The translations under genes and the position numbers were made by a program. Below the pieces are notes generated by a model. The model had not been told where the DNA came from, ran no database searches, and saw only the letters and a program-made list of their open reading frames with translations. A stretch of 36,981 nucleotides of DNA from Kribbella albertanoniae (lineage in GTDB: Bacteria > Actinomycetota > Actinomycetes > Propionibacteriales > Kribbellaceae), in assembly GCF_004348455.1 (NCBI RefSeq), contig NZ_SMKA01000053.1:1-36981 (forward strand). The letters are read 5' to 3'. This document shows positions 10,699-20,296 of this stretch, one piece after another (the stretch's first letter is position 1; each line of letters begins with the position of its first letter).

Positions 10699-12201
10699 TC
10701 AGCAGGTTGAGTTCGTCTGCGTGAGCAGGCCCATCCGCCAAGGCAGCTTGAGATAGTCGCCGCCGGCGCCGGGGTCCTGGCCCTGGTAGATGAACTGCAG
10801 GTTGCAGGGATTGATCGTCAGCGTCTGGTCGTTGCTGGCCCGGACCAGCTCGCCGTGACTGATGTCCTGCGTCCACGCACCGTTGGGGAACGTGACGTTG
10901 TTGCGGCCGGCGAAGGGCTGGCTCTCCGTTGCGGCCAACGGCGTCCAGTTACCGGTCAGGCTGGTGGACGTGAAGGACCGGAAGTACCGCCGGCCGGTGC
11001 CGCCGATCGCCTCCTGCATCAGCAGGTACTGATTAGACCCCGACACCTTGTACACGTTGGTCGCTTCGAACAGTGCGAACTTGGAGTCCGACAGCACGAT
11101 CTGGGTGTTGCCGAACCCGTTGGGGTAGTTGGCCAACGTGGTCTGGGCGCGGTAGATGTGCCCGTTGTCGTCGCTGAAGAACAGGAAGCAGTTCGCGGTG
11201 TCACAGATGACCCAGAAGTCGATCCAGGTCCCGTCGCCCTTGTTCTGCCGGACGATCTCGGGTTCCTGGGCGATGAACGTCTTCGGCGCCGACCACGACC
11301 GCGGATCGGCCGGGTTGGTGCTGGTCGAGTACGTCGGTGGCGCGGTCTGGTACACCAGATACCAGAGGTTCTGTGGCGCGAAGTGGAACAACTGCGGCGC
11401 GGCCCGGTAGCCCGGCCCGATCGCTGATGCCGTGTCCAGGTAGGTGTGCGGCGCGGCCGCCGCCTGTGACCAGTCGCTGAAGTTGAAGTTCACCAGACCC
11501 CAACCATTCGCCCCGGCCGTGGTGGCGTAGACCAGCCACTGGTTGTTGTGGCGGACCACCGAGAAGTCCTTGACGGAGTACCGATTCGGGTGCTGCGCGT
11601 CAGCCTTCGGCCCGGCGAGCACTCCACTGGACGACCACTGGAAGGTGGACGGCAGCGGACCGCTGGGGTTGCTGTCGAGGCGAACCAGCTGCCACTGCTG
11701 ATTGGTTGCGCCGCTGTCGGAGCGCTGCGCGATCGTGGCCCCGTTCGCGGTCGAACCACTCGGGATCTCGAGTGTCTTGTTGCTGGTGCGGTTGATCAGC
11801 CGGACGTAGCCGTCGGGCGAGTCGGCCAGCCGGAACTGCTGGTTCCCGCCGTTGTGTTCGGTCCACTGCACGATCGCAGCGCCGTCGGCGGTCGAGGCGT
11901 TGAAGACATCCAGCGCCTTGGCCGAATGCCGTGCCCGCAGCTTGTAGTACCCACCACCGGAATCCACGAACTGGAACTGCTGGTTGGTGCCGTCGTGCCG
12001 CGTCCATTGCTGGGCCGCTGCGCCGTCGGCAGTACTCGCACCTGAGATGTCCACGGCCTTGCCGCTGGCCCGATTGACCAGGACGTACCAGGCGTTCGGA
12101 TCGACGGTGGCCGCATGGGCGGGGATCGCACTGATGGCTGCCACCAGGCCGGCCACCAGTGCGAGCGCCATCGCCAGCACGATCGCTTTTGTTCGATGCA
12201 T
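10699..12201 (-). CDS. Secreted GH62 alpha-L-arabinofuranosidase with N-terminal CBM13
   Basis: 500-aa protein with AAGGAG 7 bases before the ATG. Signal peptide 1-31, ricin-type lectin (about 36-175), Pro/Ser linker, and a GH62 five-bladed propeller (about 186-500). Candidate catalytic residues are Asp212 in VKDFSVV (base) and Glu379 in FEATNVYK (acid). GH62 enzymes remove arabinose side chains from arabinoxylan. Here the lectin precedes the enzyme, in contrast to the other genes of this run where it follows. The stop of the xylanase gene is 12 bases upstream, consistent with one transcript. Confidence 0.9.
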   Translation of the reverse strand: MHRTKAIVLAMALALVAGLVAAISAIPAHAATVDPNAWYVLVNRASGKAVDISGASTADGAAAQQWTRHDGTNQQFQFVDSGGGYYKLRARHSAKALDVFNASTADGAAIVQWTEHNGGNQQFRLADSPDGYVRLINRTSNKTLEIPSGSTANGATIAQRSDSGATNQQWQLVRLDSNPSGPLPSTFQWSSSGVLAGPKADAQHPNRYSVKDFSVVRHNNQWLVYATTAGANGWGLVNFNFSDWSQAAAAPHTYLDTASAIGPGYRAAPQLFHFAPQNLWYLVYQTAPPTYSTSTNPADPRSWSAPKTFIAQEPEIVRQNKGDGTWIDFWVICDTANCFLFFSDDNGHIYRAQTTLANYPNGFGNTQIVLSDSKFALFEATNVYKVSGSNQYLLMQEAIGGTGRRYFRSFTSTSLTGNWTPLAATESQPFAGRNNVTFPNGAWTQDISHGELVRASNDQTLTINPCNLQFIYQGQDPGAGGDYLKLPWRMGLLTQTNSTC

Positions 12202-12213
12202 GTCCGTCTCCTT

Positions 12214-13908
<1,695 letters not shown>

Positions 13909-13926
13909 TCACAGCCTGCGCAATGC

Positions 13927-13972
13927 TTCAGTCTTATCCAGTTCCCTACTTAAATGATTCAGTCTCATCCAG
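13927..13972 (+). promoter_or_regulatory. Direct repeats TTCAGTCTYATCCAG upstream of GH5
   Basis: TTCAGTCTTATCCAG (13927-13941) and TTCAGTCTCATCCAG (13958-13972) are 14/15 identical and 31 bases apart, about three DNA turns, so they lie on the same helix face. The core TCAGTCTCATC also occurs on the minus strand at 22307-22297 in the promoter of the FadR regulator. They are candidate binding sites of a shared regulator. Confidence 0.5.
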
Positions 13973-14093
13973 GACCATGTTCGAGTCTGAACGTTCGTGT
14001 CCATGGGTGATCGGCGCATGGACACCGCTCGGCCCGAGGCCGATATTTCTTGCACATATCGCAACCCTCGAACCGCTCAGAAGGGGCGAGAAC

Positions 14094-15104
14094 ATGATCC
14101 GAAGAATGCTGAACCTCCTGGTGGTGACAGCACTCGGGCTCACTGGCGTGGTCGTCACGTCGGCACCGGCCAGTGCTGCCACCAACCAGTTCCGTGGCAT
14201 GAACTGGGCTGTCCTGGGTGACAACTTCAGTCGCAGTCCGCTCGTCATCTCTGGCCTGAGTTCGACCGACAGCAATGCGACCGTGCGAGCCAAGGCCAAC
14301 GCCCTGTACGACGACATGGCGGCGATCGGGGTGAACGCCGTACGGCTGCCGATCAACACCCACACCGTCGGAACGGCCTGGTGGGAGGCCTACCGGGGCG
14401 CCATCGACGCGGCGACCGCGCGCGGCTTCAAAGTCATCCTCGCCTACTGGGAGGACGGCGCCGCTTCAGGCGGCAAAGTCACGAACTATGCCGCATGGAA
14501 CACGATGTGGTCGCGCGTGACCAGCCTCTACGGTTCCAACACCAACGTGTACTTCGAGCCGATGAACGAGCCGCATGGCTATAGCTCGGCGGACTGGCGA
14601 AACGTCGCCGCCGAGTGGCTCAGGTATCACTACTCGGCCGTGCCCAGCCGAGTGCTCATCGGCGGTACCGGCTTCAGCCAGGACCTCCGCGACATCTGCA
14701 ACGACAGCCGCTTCAACGGCACGCTGATGTCATTCCACACCTACACCTTCTTCACCGGCCCGATGACGTACGACGGCTGGCGAAGCCACATGCAGACGCG
14801 GCTGGGTAATTGCGCCTCGCGCGCGGTGATGACCGAATACGGCTCACCGATGTCCAACGGCCTGAACTACGCCAATGCGTCCAGCACCGACAATTTCGTC
14901 CGCTATCTCCGCGCCGCCACCCAGGTGATGCGCGACAACCAGATGGGTGGTACCTACTGGCCCGCACTCGGTGGCAAGCGCACCGACGGCGGCGGTTACG
15001 ACTGGTACTCGATGTTCGCTCTGAGCGGCAGCGGTACCAATCTCAACCTGGCCGTCCGCAATACCTCCGGCCGCGACCGGATCAGGTACGGCTGGGGTTT
15101 GTAG
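14094..15104 (+). CDS. Secreted GH5-family glycosidase
   Basis: 336-aa protein. The ATG at 14094 is preferred over upstream in-frame starts because AAGGGG lies 8 bases before it and it opens a signal peptide (1-29, ending ASA). The mature part is a single clan-A TIM barrel (about 30-335). The acid/base Glu is in YFEPMNEPHGY and the nucleophile Glu in AVMTEYGSP. It has no lectin or other binding module, unlike every enzyme of the neighbouring operon. The substrate is not clear from sequence; a mannan, glucan or arabinoxylan is possible. It is transcribed alone, with its own repeat-containing promoter and a terminator. Confidence 0.8.
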   Translation: MIRRMLNLLVVTALGLTGVVVTSAPASAATNQFRGMNWAVLGDNFSRSPLVISGLSSTDSNATVRAKANALYDDMAAIGVNAVRLPINTHTVGTAWWEAYRGAIDAATARGFKVILAYWEDGAASGGKVTNYAAWNTMWSRVTSLYGSNTNVYFEPMNEPHGYSSADWRNVAAEWLRYHYSAVPSRVLIGGTGFSQDLRDICNDSRFNGTLMSFHTYTFFTGPMTYDGWRSHMQTRLGNCASRAVMTEYGSPMSNGLNYANASSTDNFVRYLRAATQVMRDNQMGGTYWPALGGKRTDGGGYDWYSMFALSGSGTNLNLAVRNTSGRDRIRYGWGL

Positions 15105-15141
15105 ACGGTATTTGTTAGATAGGCAGTACGACATTCAGATC

Positions 15142-15174
15142 AAGGGCAGGTCGGCGAAAGCCGATCTGCCCTTT
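15142..15174 (+). terminator. GNRA-loop terminator after GH5
   Basis: AAGGGCAGGTCGGC (15142-15155), loop GAAA, then GCCGATCTGCCCTT (15160-15173). The stem is 14 bp with one G-U wobble, followed by TTCGGTTT. It separates the GH5 gene from the adenylation gene. Confidence 0.85.
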
Positions 15175-15202
15175 CGGTTTCGCCCCGAACCAGGAGGTCG
15201 TC

Positions 15203-16684
15203 ATGTATGACCAGCTCACTCCCGCCGATCGAATTCTCTTCCAGCATTACGGATCCGGCCGCGTCGAGCGGCCGGACTTCGATCGCATCCACCACGCCGT
15301 CGAGGCGCAGGCGCGCCGTCATCCGCGGCTGACCGCGGTCGAGCACCTCGGTGTTCGCCTCACGTACCAGGAACTCGACCAGCAGGCCGAACACCTCGCC
15401 AACCGGCTCGCCGTACTGGGCGTCCGGGCCGGTGACCGGGTCGGTCTCTTCCTCACCCGATCACCGGAGATGGTCGTCGGGATCCTCGCGATCCTGAAGG
15501 CCGGTGCTGCCTACGTACCGCAGGACATCCGGATCACTCCCCCACATCACCTGCGGCACGTCGTCAGCACGGCCGGCATCCGGGTCATCCTCACCACCAG
15601 CCAGTACGACGTTCCCGCCGACCTCGGCCAAGTCGTCGCGATCGATACCGTGGCAGCCGAGGCCGACCCACCTCGAGCCGAGCAGGACGGCAACGCGGCC
15701 GTGGTGATCTTCACCTCCGGCACCACCGGAGTGCCGAACGGCGTCCAGGTGACCCATGCGAACCTGTGCAACGTCCTGCTCACCGAGCCGGGCTCCCTGG
15801 GCATCCGGCCCGGTGACCGGGTCGGGCAGTTGCTGAACATCGCCTTCGACCTGGCCGCCTGGGAGATCCTCGGCACCCTCGCCCACGGCGGCACCTTGGT
15901 TGTCCGAGGCAACGATCTGGCGCGGACCGCGGAGAGTCTGAACGTCGTCATCGCCACGCCGAGCATCCTGTCCACGCTGGATCCCGACGCCTGCCCGGCG
16001 ATCCGGACGGTCGCCGTCGCCGGAGAGCGATGCCCGCAGAGTCTGGCCGCGACCTGGTCACGCCGAGCGGCCTTCCACAACTGCTGTGGCCCGACCGAGG
16101 TCACCATCGTCAACACCGTGCAACGCTACGACGGCGCGCTGACCATCGGCCGGCCGATCCCCAACACGACGGTCTACATCCTGGACGACGACCTGCAACC
16201 ATGTCCGATCGGAGAGATCGGCGAGATGTGGGCCGGCGGCGCCTGTGTCTCCGACGGGTACCTGGGTAACGAGGCGCTGACCGCCGAGCGCTACCGGCCG
16301 GATCCGTTCCTCGGTGGTGCCAACAGGATGTTCCGCACCCGGGACCTGGCCCGCTGGACCGCGGACGGACAGCTCGAACATCACGGCCGGACCGACGACC
16401 AGGTGAAGCTCCGGGGATTCCGGATCGAACTGGACTCGGTCACCTCGGCACTCGAGCAGACTCCGGGCTGCGCCCGCGCCGCCGCGGTGCTGCACGAGGA
16501 CCGGCTGGTCGGCTTCGTCAGCCCGGCGACCGTCCAGCCGGAGGTGGCCCGGCGAGTCGTCGAGGAGCTGTTGCCCTACTACTGTTCCCCGACGCTGATC
16601 GTCGCGGTCGACAAGCTGCCGGTCACCGAGCGCGGCAAGATCGACCGGCGTGCGCTGGTCTCCCGGTTGGACACAGTGGCATGA
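15203..16684 (+). CDS. Stand-alone amino-acid adenylation protein (NRPS-like A domain)
   Basis: 493-aa AMP-forming enzyme with the NRPS A-domain motifs in order: A3 FTSGTTGVPNG, A4 AFDLAAWE with the amino-group-binding Asp216, A5 NCCGPTEVT, A7 RTRDLARW, A8 GRTDDQVKLRGFRIE, and A10 GKIDRR with the catalytic Lys479. The A4 Asp suggests an alpha-amino acid substrate. It ends right after A10, with no carrier, condensation or reductase domain, which is unusual. AGGAGG precedes the ATG. The stop overlaps the start of a membrane flavoprotein gene (ATGA), so the two products are made together. In fungi, similar A domains are fused to TmpA-like membrane oxidoreductases; this pair looks like the split version. 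The product is unknown. Confidence 0.8.
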   Translation: MYDQLTPADRILFQHYGSGRVERPDFDRIHHAVEAQARRHPRLTAVEHLGVRLTYQELDQQAEHLANRLAVLGVRAGDRVGLFLTRSPEMVVGILAILKAGAAYVPQDIRITPPHHLRHVVSTAGIRVILTTSQYDVPADLGQVVAIDTVAAEADPPRAEQDGNAAVVIFTSGTTGVPNGVQVTHANLCNVLLTEPGSLGIRPGDRVGQLLNIAFDLAAWEILGTLAHGGTLVVRGNDLARTAESLNVVIATPSILSTLDPDACPAIRTVAVAGERCPQSLAATWSRRAAFHNCCGPTEVTIVNTVQRYDGALTIGRPIPNTTVYILDDDLQPCPIGEIGEMWAGGACVSDGYLGNEALTAERYRPDPFLGGANRMFRTRDLARWTADGQLEHHGRTDDQVKLRGFRIELDSVTSALEQTPGCARAAAVLHEDRLVGFVSPATVQPEVARRVVEELLPYYCSPTLIVAVDKLPVTERGKIDRRALVSRLDTVA

Positions 16685-17874
16685 CCACACAGCTCAGTCT
16701 CCCCGCGCCGGGCCGGTCGTTGCGCGCACGCGTCAAGCGCCGTCCGTTCACCCATCACAACCGGCTCGCCGCAGCCGTCGTACTGATCAATGTGGTGTCG
16801 ATTCCGATCGCCGACCCATCGTCGATGGTGCTCGCCAACTTCGCTCTGGCGGTGCTGATCCGTCAGCAGTACGTGATCAATCTGCTGTTCTGGCTGGCGA
16901 CCCGGGTGCCCACGCACTGGCCGCTGCGGATCCGGTGGACGATGGGTAAGGTCTACCACTTCGGTGGACTGCATGTCGGGGCCTCGATCTGCGCCACCGC
17001 TTGGTTCCCCTTCACCGCGCCCTCTCTCGCTCTCACCTGGGTGATCCTGGCGCTGCTGCTCGGGATGATCGTGCTCGCACTGCCGGTACTACGGGCCCGG
17101 CAGCACAACTGGTTCGAACGAGCCCACCGTTTCGGCGGATGGTCCGTTCTGGCTCTGTTCGCACTCCATGCGGCAGCGACGACCAGTACGGCGAGTCTCT
17201 GGGTGCTCGCGGTCGTCACCTTCAGCGTGCTCCTGCCGTGGCTGCGGTTGCGCCGGGTGCCGGTCCGGATCGACCGGCCGTCCCGGCACGTCGCGCTCGT
17301 CCGGTTCGGTTACGGGGTGACACCGTTCGCCGGATCGTCGACCGCGGTGAGCCGGAATCCCTTGCTGGAATGGCATTCCTTCGCGAACGTGCCGACGCCC
17401 GGACAGCCCGGGTTCCGGCTGACGATCTCGCGGGCGGGCGACTGGACAGGCGCTCTCATCGACGACGCACCGCCGTACCTGTGGGTCAAGGGCATCCCGA
17501 CCGCCGGGGTCGGCAACATCGACAAGTTGTTCCGCAAGGTCGTCTGGGTCGCGACCGGCAGTGGCATCGGCCCCTGCCTGCCGCATCTGCTCGCCGGTGA
17601 AACACCGTCCCTGCTCGTCTGGTCGACCAGGCACCCACGCCAGACGTACGGCGAGGCGCTCGTCAACGAGATCCTCGCCGTACAACCGGATGCGGTCATC
17701 TGGGACACCGACTCAGGCGGTAAACCCGACCTGCTCGCGTTGACCTATCAGGCCTATGTGGAGTCCGGCGCCGAGGCCGTGATCTGCATCTCCAACAAGT
17801 CAACCACCTGGCAGATAGTCGAAGAGCTGGAGTTGCGCGGGATCCCGGCCTTCGGCGCGATCTGGGATTCCTGA
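16681..17874 (+). CDS. Six-helix membrane flavoprotein reductase, TmpA-like
   Basis: 397-aa protein. The N-terminal half has about six membrane helices (roughly 29-45, 49-75, 92-112, 117-137, 151-168, 172-189). His93, His98, His149 and His163 are placed where they could hold heme; the 149/163 spacing of 14 is typical of ferric-reductase-type proteins. The C-terminal half (about 200-397) resembles a ferredoxin reductase, with the nucleotide motif WVATGSGIGPCLPHLL. It resembles fungal TmpA-type membrane oxidoreductases. It is coupled by an ATGA overlap to the adenylation gene, implying that the activated amino acid or its product is reduced or oxidised at the membrane; that is inference. The end is 27 bases from the convergent beta-helix gene. 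Confidence 0.72.
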   Translation: MTTQLSLPAPGRSLRARVKRRPFTHHNRLAAAVVLINVVSIPIADPSSMVLANFALAVLIRQQYVINLLFWLATRVPTHWPLRIRWTMGKVYHFGGLHVGASICATAWFPFTAPSLALTWVILALLLGMIVLALPVLRARQHNWFERAHRFGGWSVLALFALHAAATTSTASLWVLAVVTFSVLLPWLRLRRVPVRIDRPSRHVALVRFGYGVTPFAGSSTAVSRNPLLEWHSFANVPTPGQPGFRLTISRAGDWTGALIDDAPPYLWVKGIPTAGVGNIDKLFRKVVWVATGSGIGPCLPHLLAGETPSLLVWSTRHPRQTYGEALVNEILAVQPDAVIWDTDSGGKPDLLALTYQAYVESGAEAVICISNKSTTWQIVEELELRGIPAFGAIWDS

Positions 17875-17901
17875 CCGACTAGTGGATCTGCTGCGGCGGG
17901 C

Positions 17902-20289
17902 TCAGGACAGCGCCCACTGCTGGTTGCCGCCGCCGTGGCAGGTCCACAGGTGAACCTTGGCGCCATTGCCGGTGCCCGCACCACTCACGTCCAGACAGAG
18001 CCTGGACTGGACACCGGTAATGGTCCCATTGGTGTTGAACTGCCACTGCTGGTTGGCCGCGCCGGTGCACTGCGAGATCACGACCTGGGTGCCGTTGGTG
18101 GTCTGGCTGTTCAAGGCTGTCGCGCACCGGGTGTTGCCGCCGGTGTAGACGGTCAGCTGTCCCGTGGAGGTGCGGGTCCAGGTCTTGTTCGCGGCAGCGG
18201 AGCATCCCCAGATCTGGACCTGGGTTCCCGGAGTGGTGCTGTTGTTCGGAACATCCAGGCACTTGCCCGCGGCCAGCGCGAAGAGCTCACCGGTGCGGGG
18301 ACGCAGGGCGGGTTCGATCCCTGCTTGCGCCATCACCTGCTGCGCGGCCGTCGGCCAGGAGCCGCTGACCTGAACGTTGCCCCGGACAACGTTGTTGTGC
18401 GGCGGCCCGGTCGCCACATTGGTCGCGCCGGCGTTGTACCAGTTGTCGGCGAAGACGTTGTCGTTGGTGTTGTTGGTGGAGCTGGCGTTGGTGAAGGCGA
18501 AGACTCCGCTGTCGATCACCACGTTGTTCGTCACCGAGACGTACCGCGAGCCTTCGTCCAGGTACAGGCCGACGGTACTGCGATTGTCGTAGACGAGGTT
18601 GTGGTCGAACGAGCCGCCGGGGTTCGCGGACAGGTTGTAGAGGCTACCGCCGTCGTGCAGCGACTTCTTGGTGCCGTGGACGACGTTGTACCTGACGATC
18701 GTGTCCCGCAGGGTCGTCGGAGTCGTGTACACCGGCTGGTAGTTGTAGAGCCCGCGGTTGCGGTAGTCCTGGCTGCCACCGGCGTCGTTGGCGCCCCAGC
18801 CCCAGCCGATGTCGATCCCGTCGTACGCGAGATTGGAGACCTCGTTGTGCTCGATGACCGCGCGGGTCGTGTACGTCGACAGGATGCCGGCCATGTCCTT
18901 GTAGTCCTTCGCGACATCCGTCACCAGGTTGTTCTTGACCAGGATGTCGCGGTTGACCATCGCGGGATTGGACGGATGGTGCGCGTCCGGCCGCACTCCG
19001 CCGATCAGGATCCCGCCGCCGGAGAGGTTCGTGAAGGTGTTCTGGGTGACGGTGATGTTCGATGCGCCGAGGCCGACACCCGACTGGTGCGCGTTCGCGT
19101 CGTTGCCGATCCCGAGACCGACCTGACCGAGGTGGCGGAAGGTGTTGTTGGTGAAGGTGATCCCGGTGGCGGCAGAGACCTGTACGGCGGCCGGTACCTG
19201 ACCCCAGCCGTTACGAGTGGCCTCGAACTGCTGGCAACCCGACTGGCAGGAGGTCAGGAAGTCACCGGGCATCTGATAGCCGGCCGGGATGAACGCGCCA
19301 CTCTGCTGGTTCGCGTACCCGATCGACGTACCGGGCTGGAGCCAGGTGGTGTGCTCGAAGACCATGTCCCGCATGGTGATGTCGCGGACCGGGTTCGCGA
19401 GCGTGCCGCTCATCTGGACCAGCGAGGTCAGGCGTGGCAACACGATGTCGCGACCGACGGGCGACTGGCCGGATGCCGTCTTGTAGTAGAGCTTGCCGGC
19501 CTGCGGATCCAGATACCACTGGCCGGCAGTGCGGAGGAACGAGTAGGCGTTGTGAAGCGTGAGGCCGCCGCCGGCGAACGGCCTGGCGAGCGTGTCGTAA
19601 CCCCAGTTGTTGTTGTTCCAGGCGGGTTGCTGCATCGTGATCGCCGTACCGCTGATGCTTTGCACCGGGGCGTACCGGTCGGTGAACGAGTTCAGGCTCT
19701 CCAGCTCGATCCGGTTCTGCTGCGGCAGCGTGGCGAGGTAGTTGAGTGCGGAGTTGAGGATCGTCATCCCGCTGTTGGTGATCCGCACATCGTTGCGCGA
19801 AATGGGGATCGAGGCACGCGGTGCCAGTGTTCCGTCGACGTAGAGCTGCCGGGAGTCGATCCCCTGCGGTACCGACGCGACCCAGATGTTCGCGCCCGCG
19901 TCGTGTTGGGTCCAGCCGGTCACCGGTTGACCGCCGGAGACCGTGGGCGCTGCGCCAGGACTGGCCTGCCAGGTGACGGTGTGGCCGTTGCGCCCGGAGT
20001 CGGCGCTGGTGAACTTCAGCGGTTCGGTCAGTCGGTGGACGCCACCTGCGAGCTCGACGACGACATCGGCCTCACCGGAGTGGGCACGCGCCAGCTCTTG
20101 TGCCTTGGCGAGCGAACCGACTGGACTATTGGTGGACCCTAGGTTGCGGTCGTTGCCGTTGGGAGCGACGACGATCCGCACTACTGGGGATTCTGCAGCT
20201 TGTGCTGGAACGCCGGTCAACATCGGGCTGATGAGGGCGGTTGACGCCGCAATGATCGCGGCAATCAACGGGCGGGGGCCTGGTTGCAT
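17902..20289 (-). CDS. Secreted right-handed beta-helix protein with CBM13
   Basis: 795-aa protein with signal peptide (1-31, ending QAA). Residues about 35-640 form a parallel beta-helix of pectate-lyase/GH141-like type, with many N-N-x-V/F turns such as ITFTNNTF, VTQNTF and VKNNLV and an N-terminal VAPNGNDRNLGS motif common in such polysaccharide-active proteins. A ricin-type lectin follows (about 670-795) with KCLDV and NQQWALS motifs. It probably cleaves a plant polysaccharide; whether as lyase or hydrolase cannot be told. AAAGG lies upstream of the ATG, and the preceding gene ends 7 bases before it, so it is second in a two-gene operon. Confidence 0.75.
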   Translation of the reverse strand: MQPGPRPLIAAIIAASTALISPMLTGVPAQAAESPVVRIVVAPNGNDRNLGSTNSPVGSLAKAQELARAHSGEADVVVELAGGVHRLTEPLKFTSADSGRNGHTVTWQASPGAAPTVSGGQPVTGWTQHDAGANIWVASVPQGIDSRQLYVDGTLAPRASIPISRNDVRITNSGMTILNSALNYLATLPQQNRIELESLNSFTDRYAPVQSISGTAITMQQPAWNNNNWGYDTLARPFAGGGLTLHNAYSFLRTAGQWYLDPQAGKLYYKTASGQSPVGRDIVLPRLTSLVQMSGTLANPVRDITMRDMVFEHTTWLQPGTSIGYANQQSGAFIPAGYQMPGDFLTSCQSGCQQFEATRNGWGQVPAAVQVSAATGITFTNNTFRHLGQVGLGIGNDANAHQSGVGLGASNITVTQNTFTNLSGGGILIGGVRPDAHHPSNPAMVNRDILVKNNLVTDVAKDYKDMAGILSTYTTRAVIEHNEVSNLAYDGIDIGWGWGANDAGGSQDYRNRGLYNYQPVYTTPTTLRDTIVRYNVVHGTKKSLHDGGSLYNLSANPGGSFDHNLVYDNRSTVGLYLDEGSRYVSVTNNVVIDSGVFAFTNASSTNNTNDNVFADNWYNAGATNVATGPPHNNVVRGNVQVSGSWPTAAQQVMAQAGIEPALRPRTGELFALAAGKCLDVPNNSTTPGTQVQIWGCSAAANKTWTRTSTGQLTVYTGGNTRCATALNSQTTNGTQVVISQCTGAANQQWQFNTNGTITGVQSRLCLDVSGAGTGNGAKVHLWTCHGGGNQQWALS

Positions 20290-20296
20290 GGGTGTT

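Noticed and set aside
17935..20142. Long plus-strand open frame of 735 codons
   Set aside because: Antisense to the beta-helix/lectin gene; Val/Arg/Gly-rich with no domain, a codon-bias shadow.
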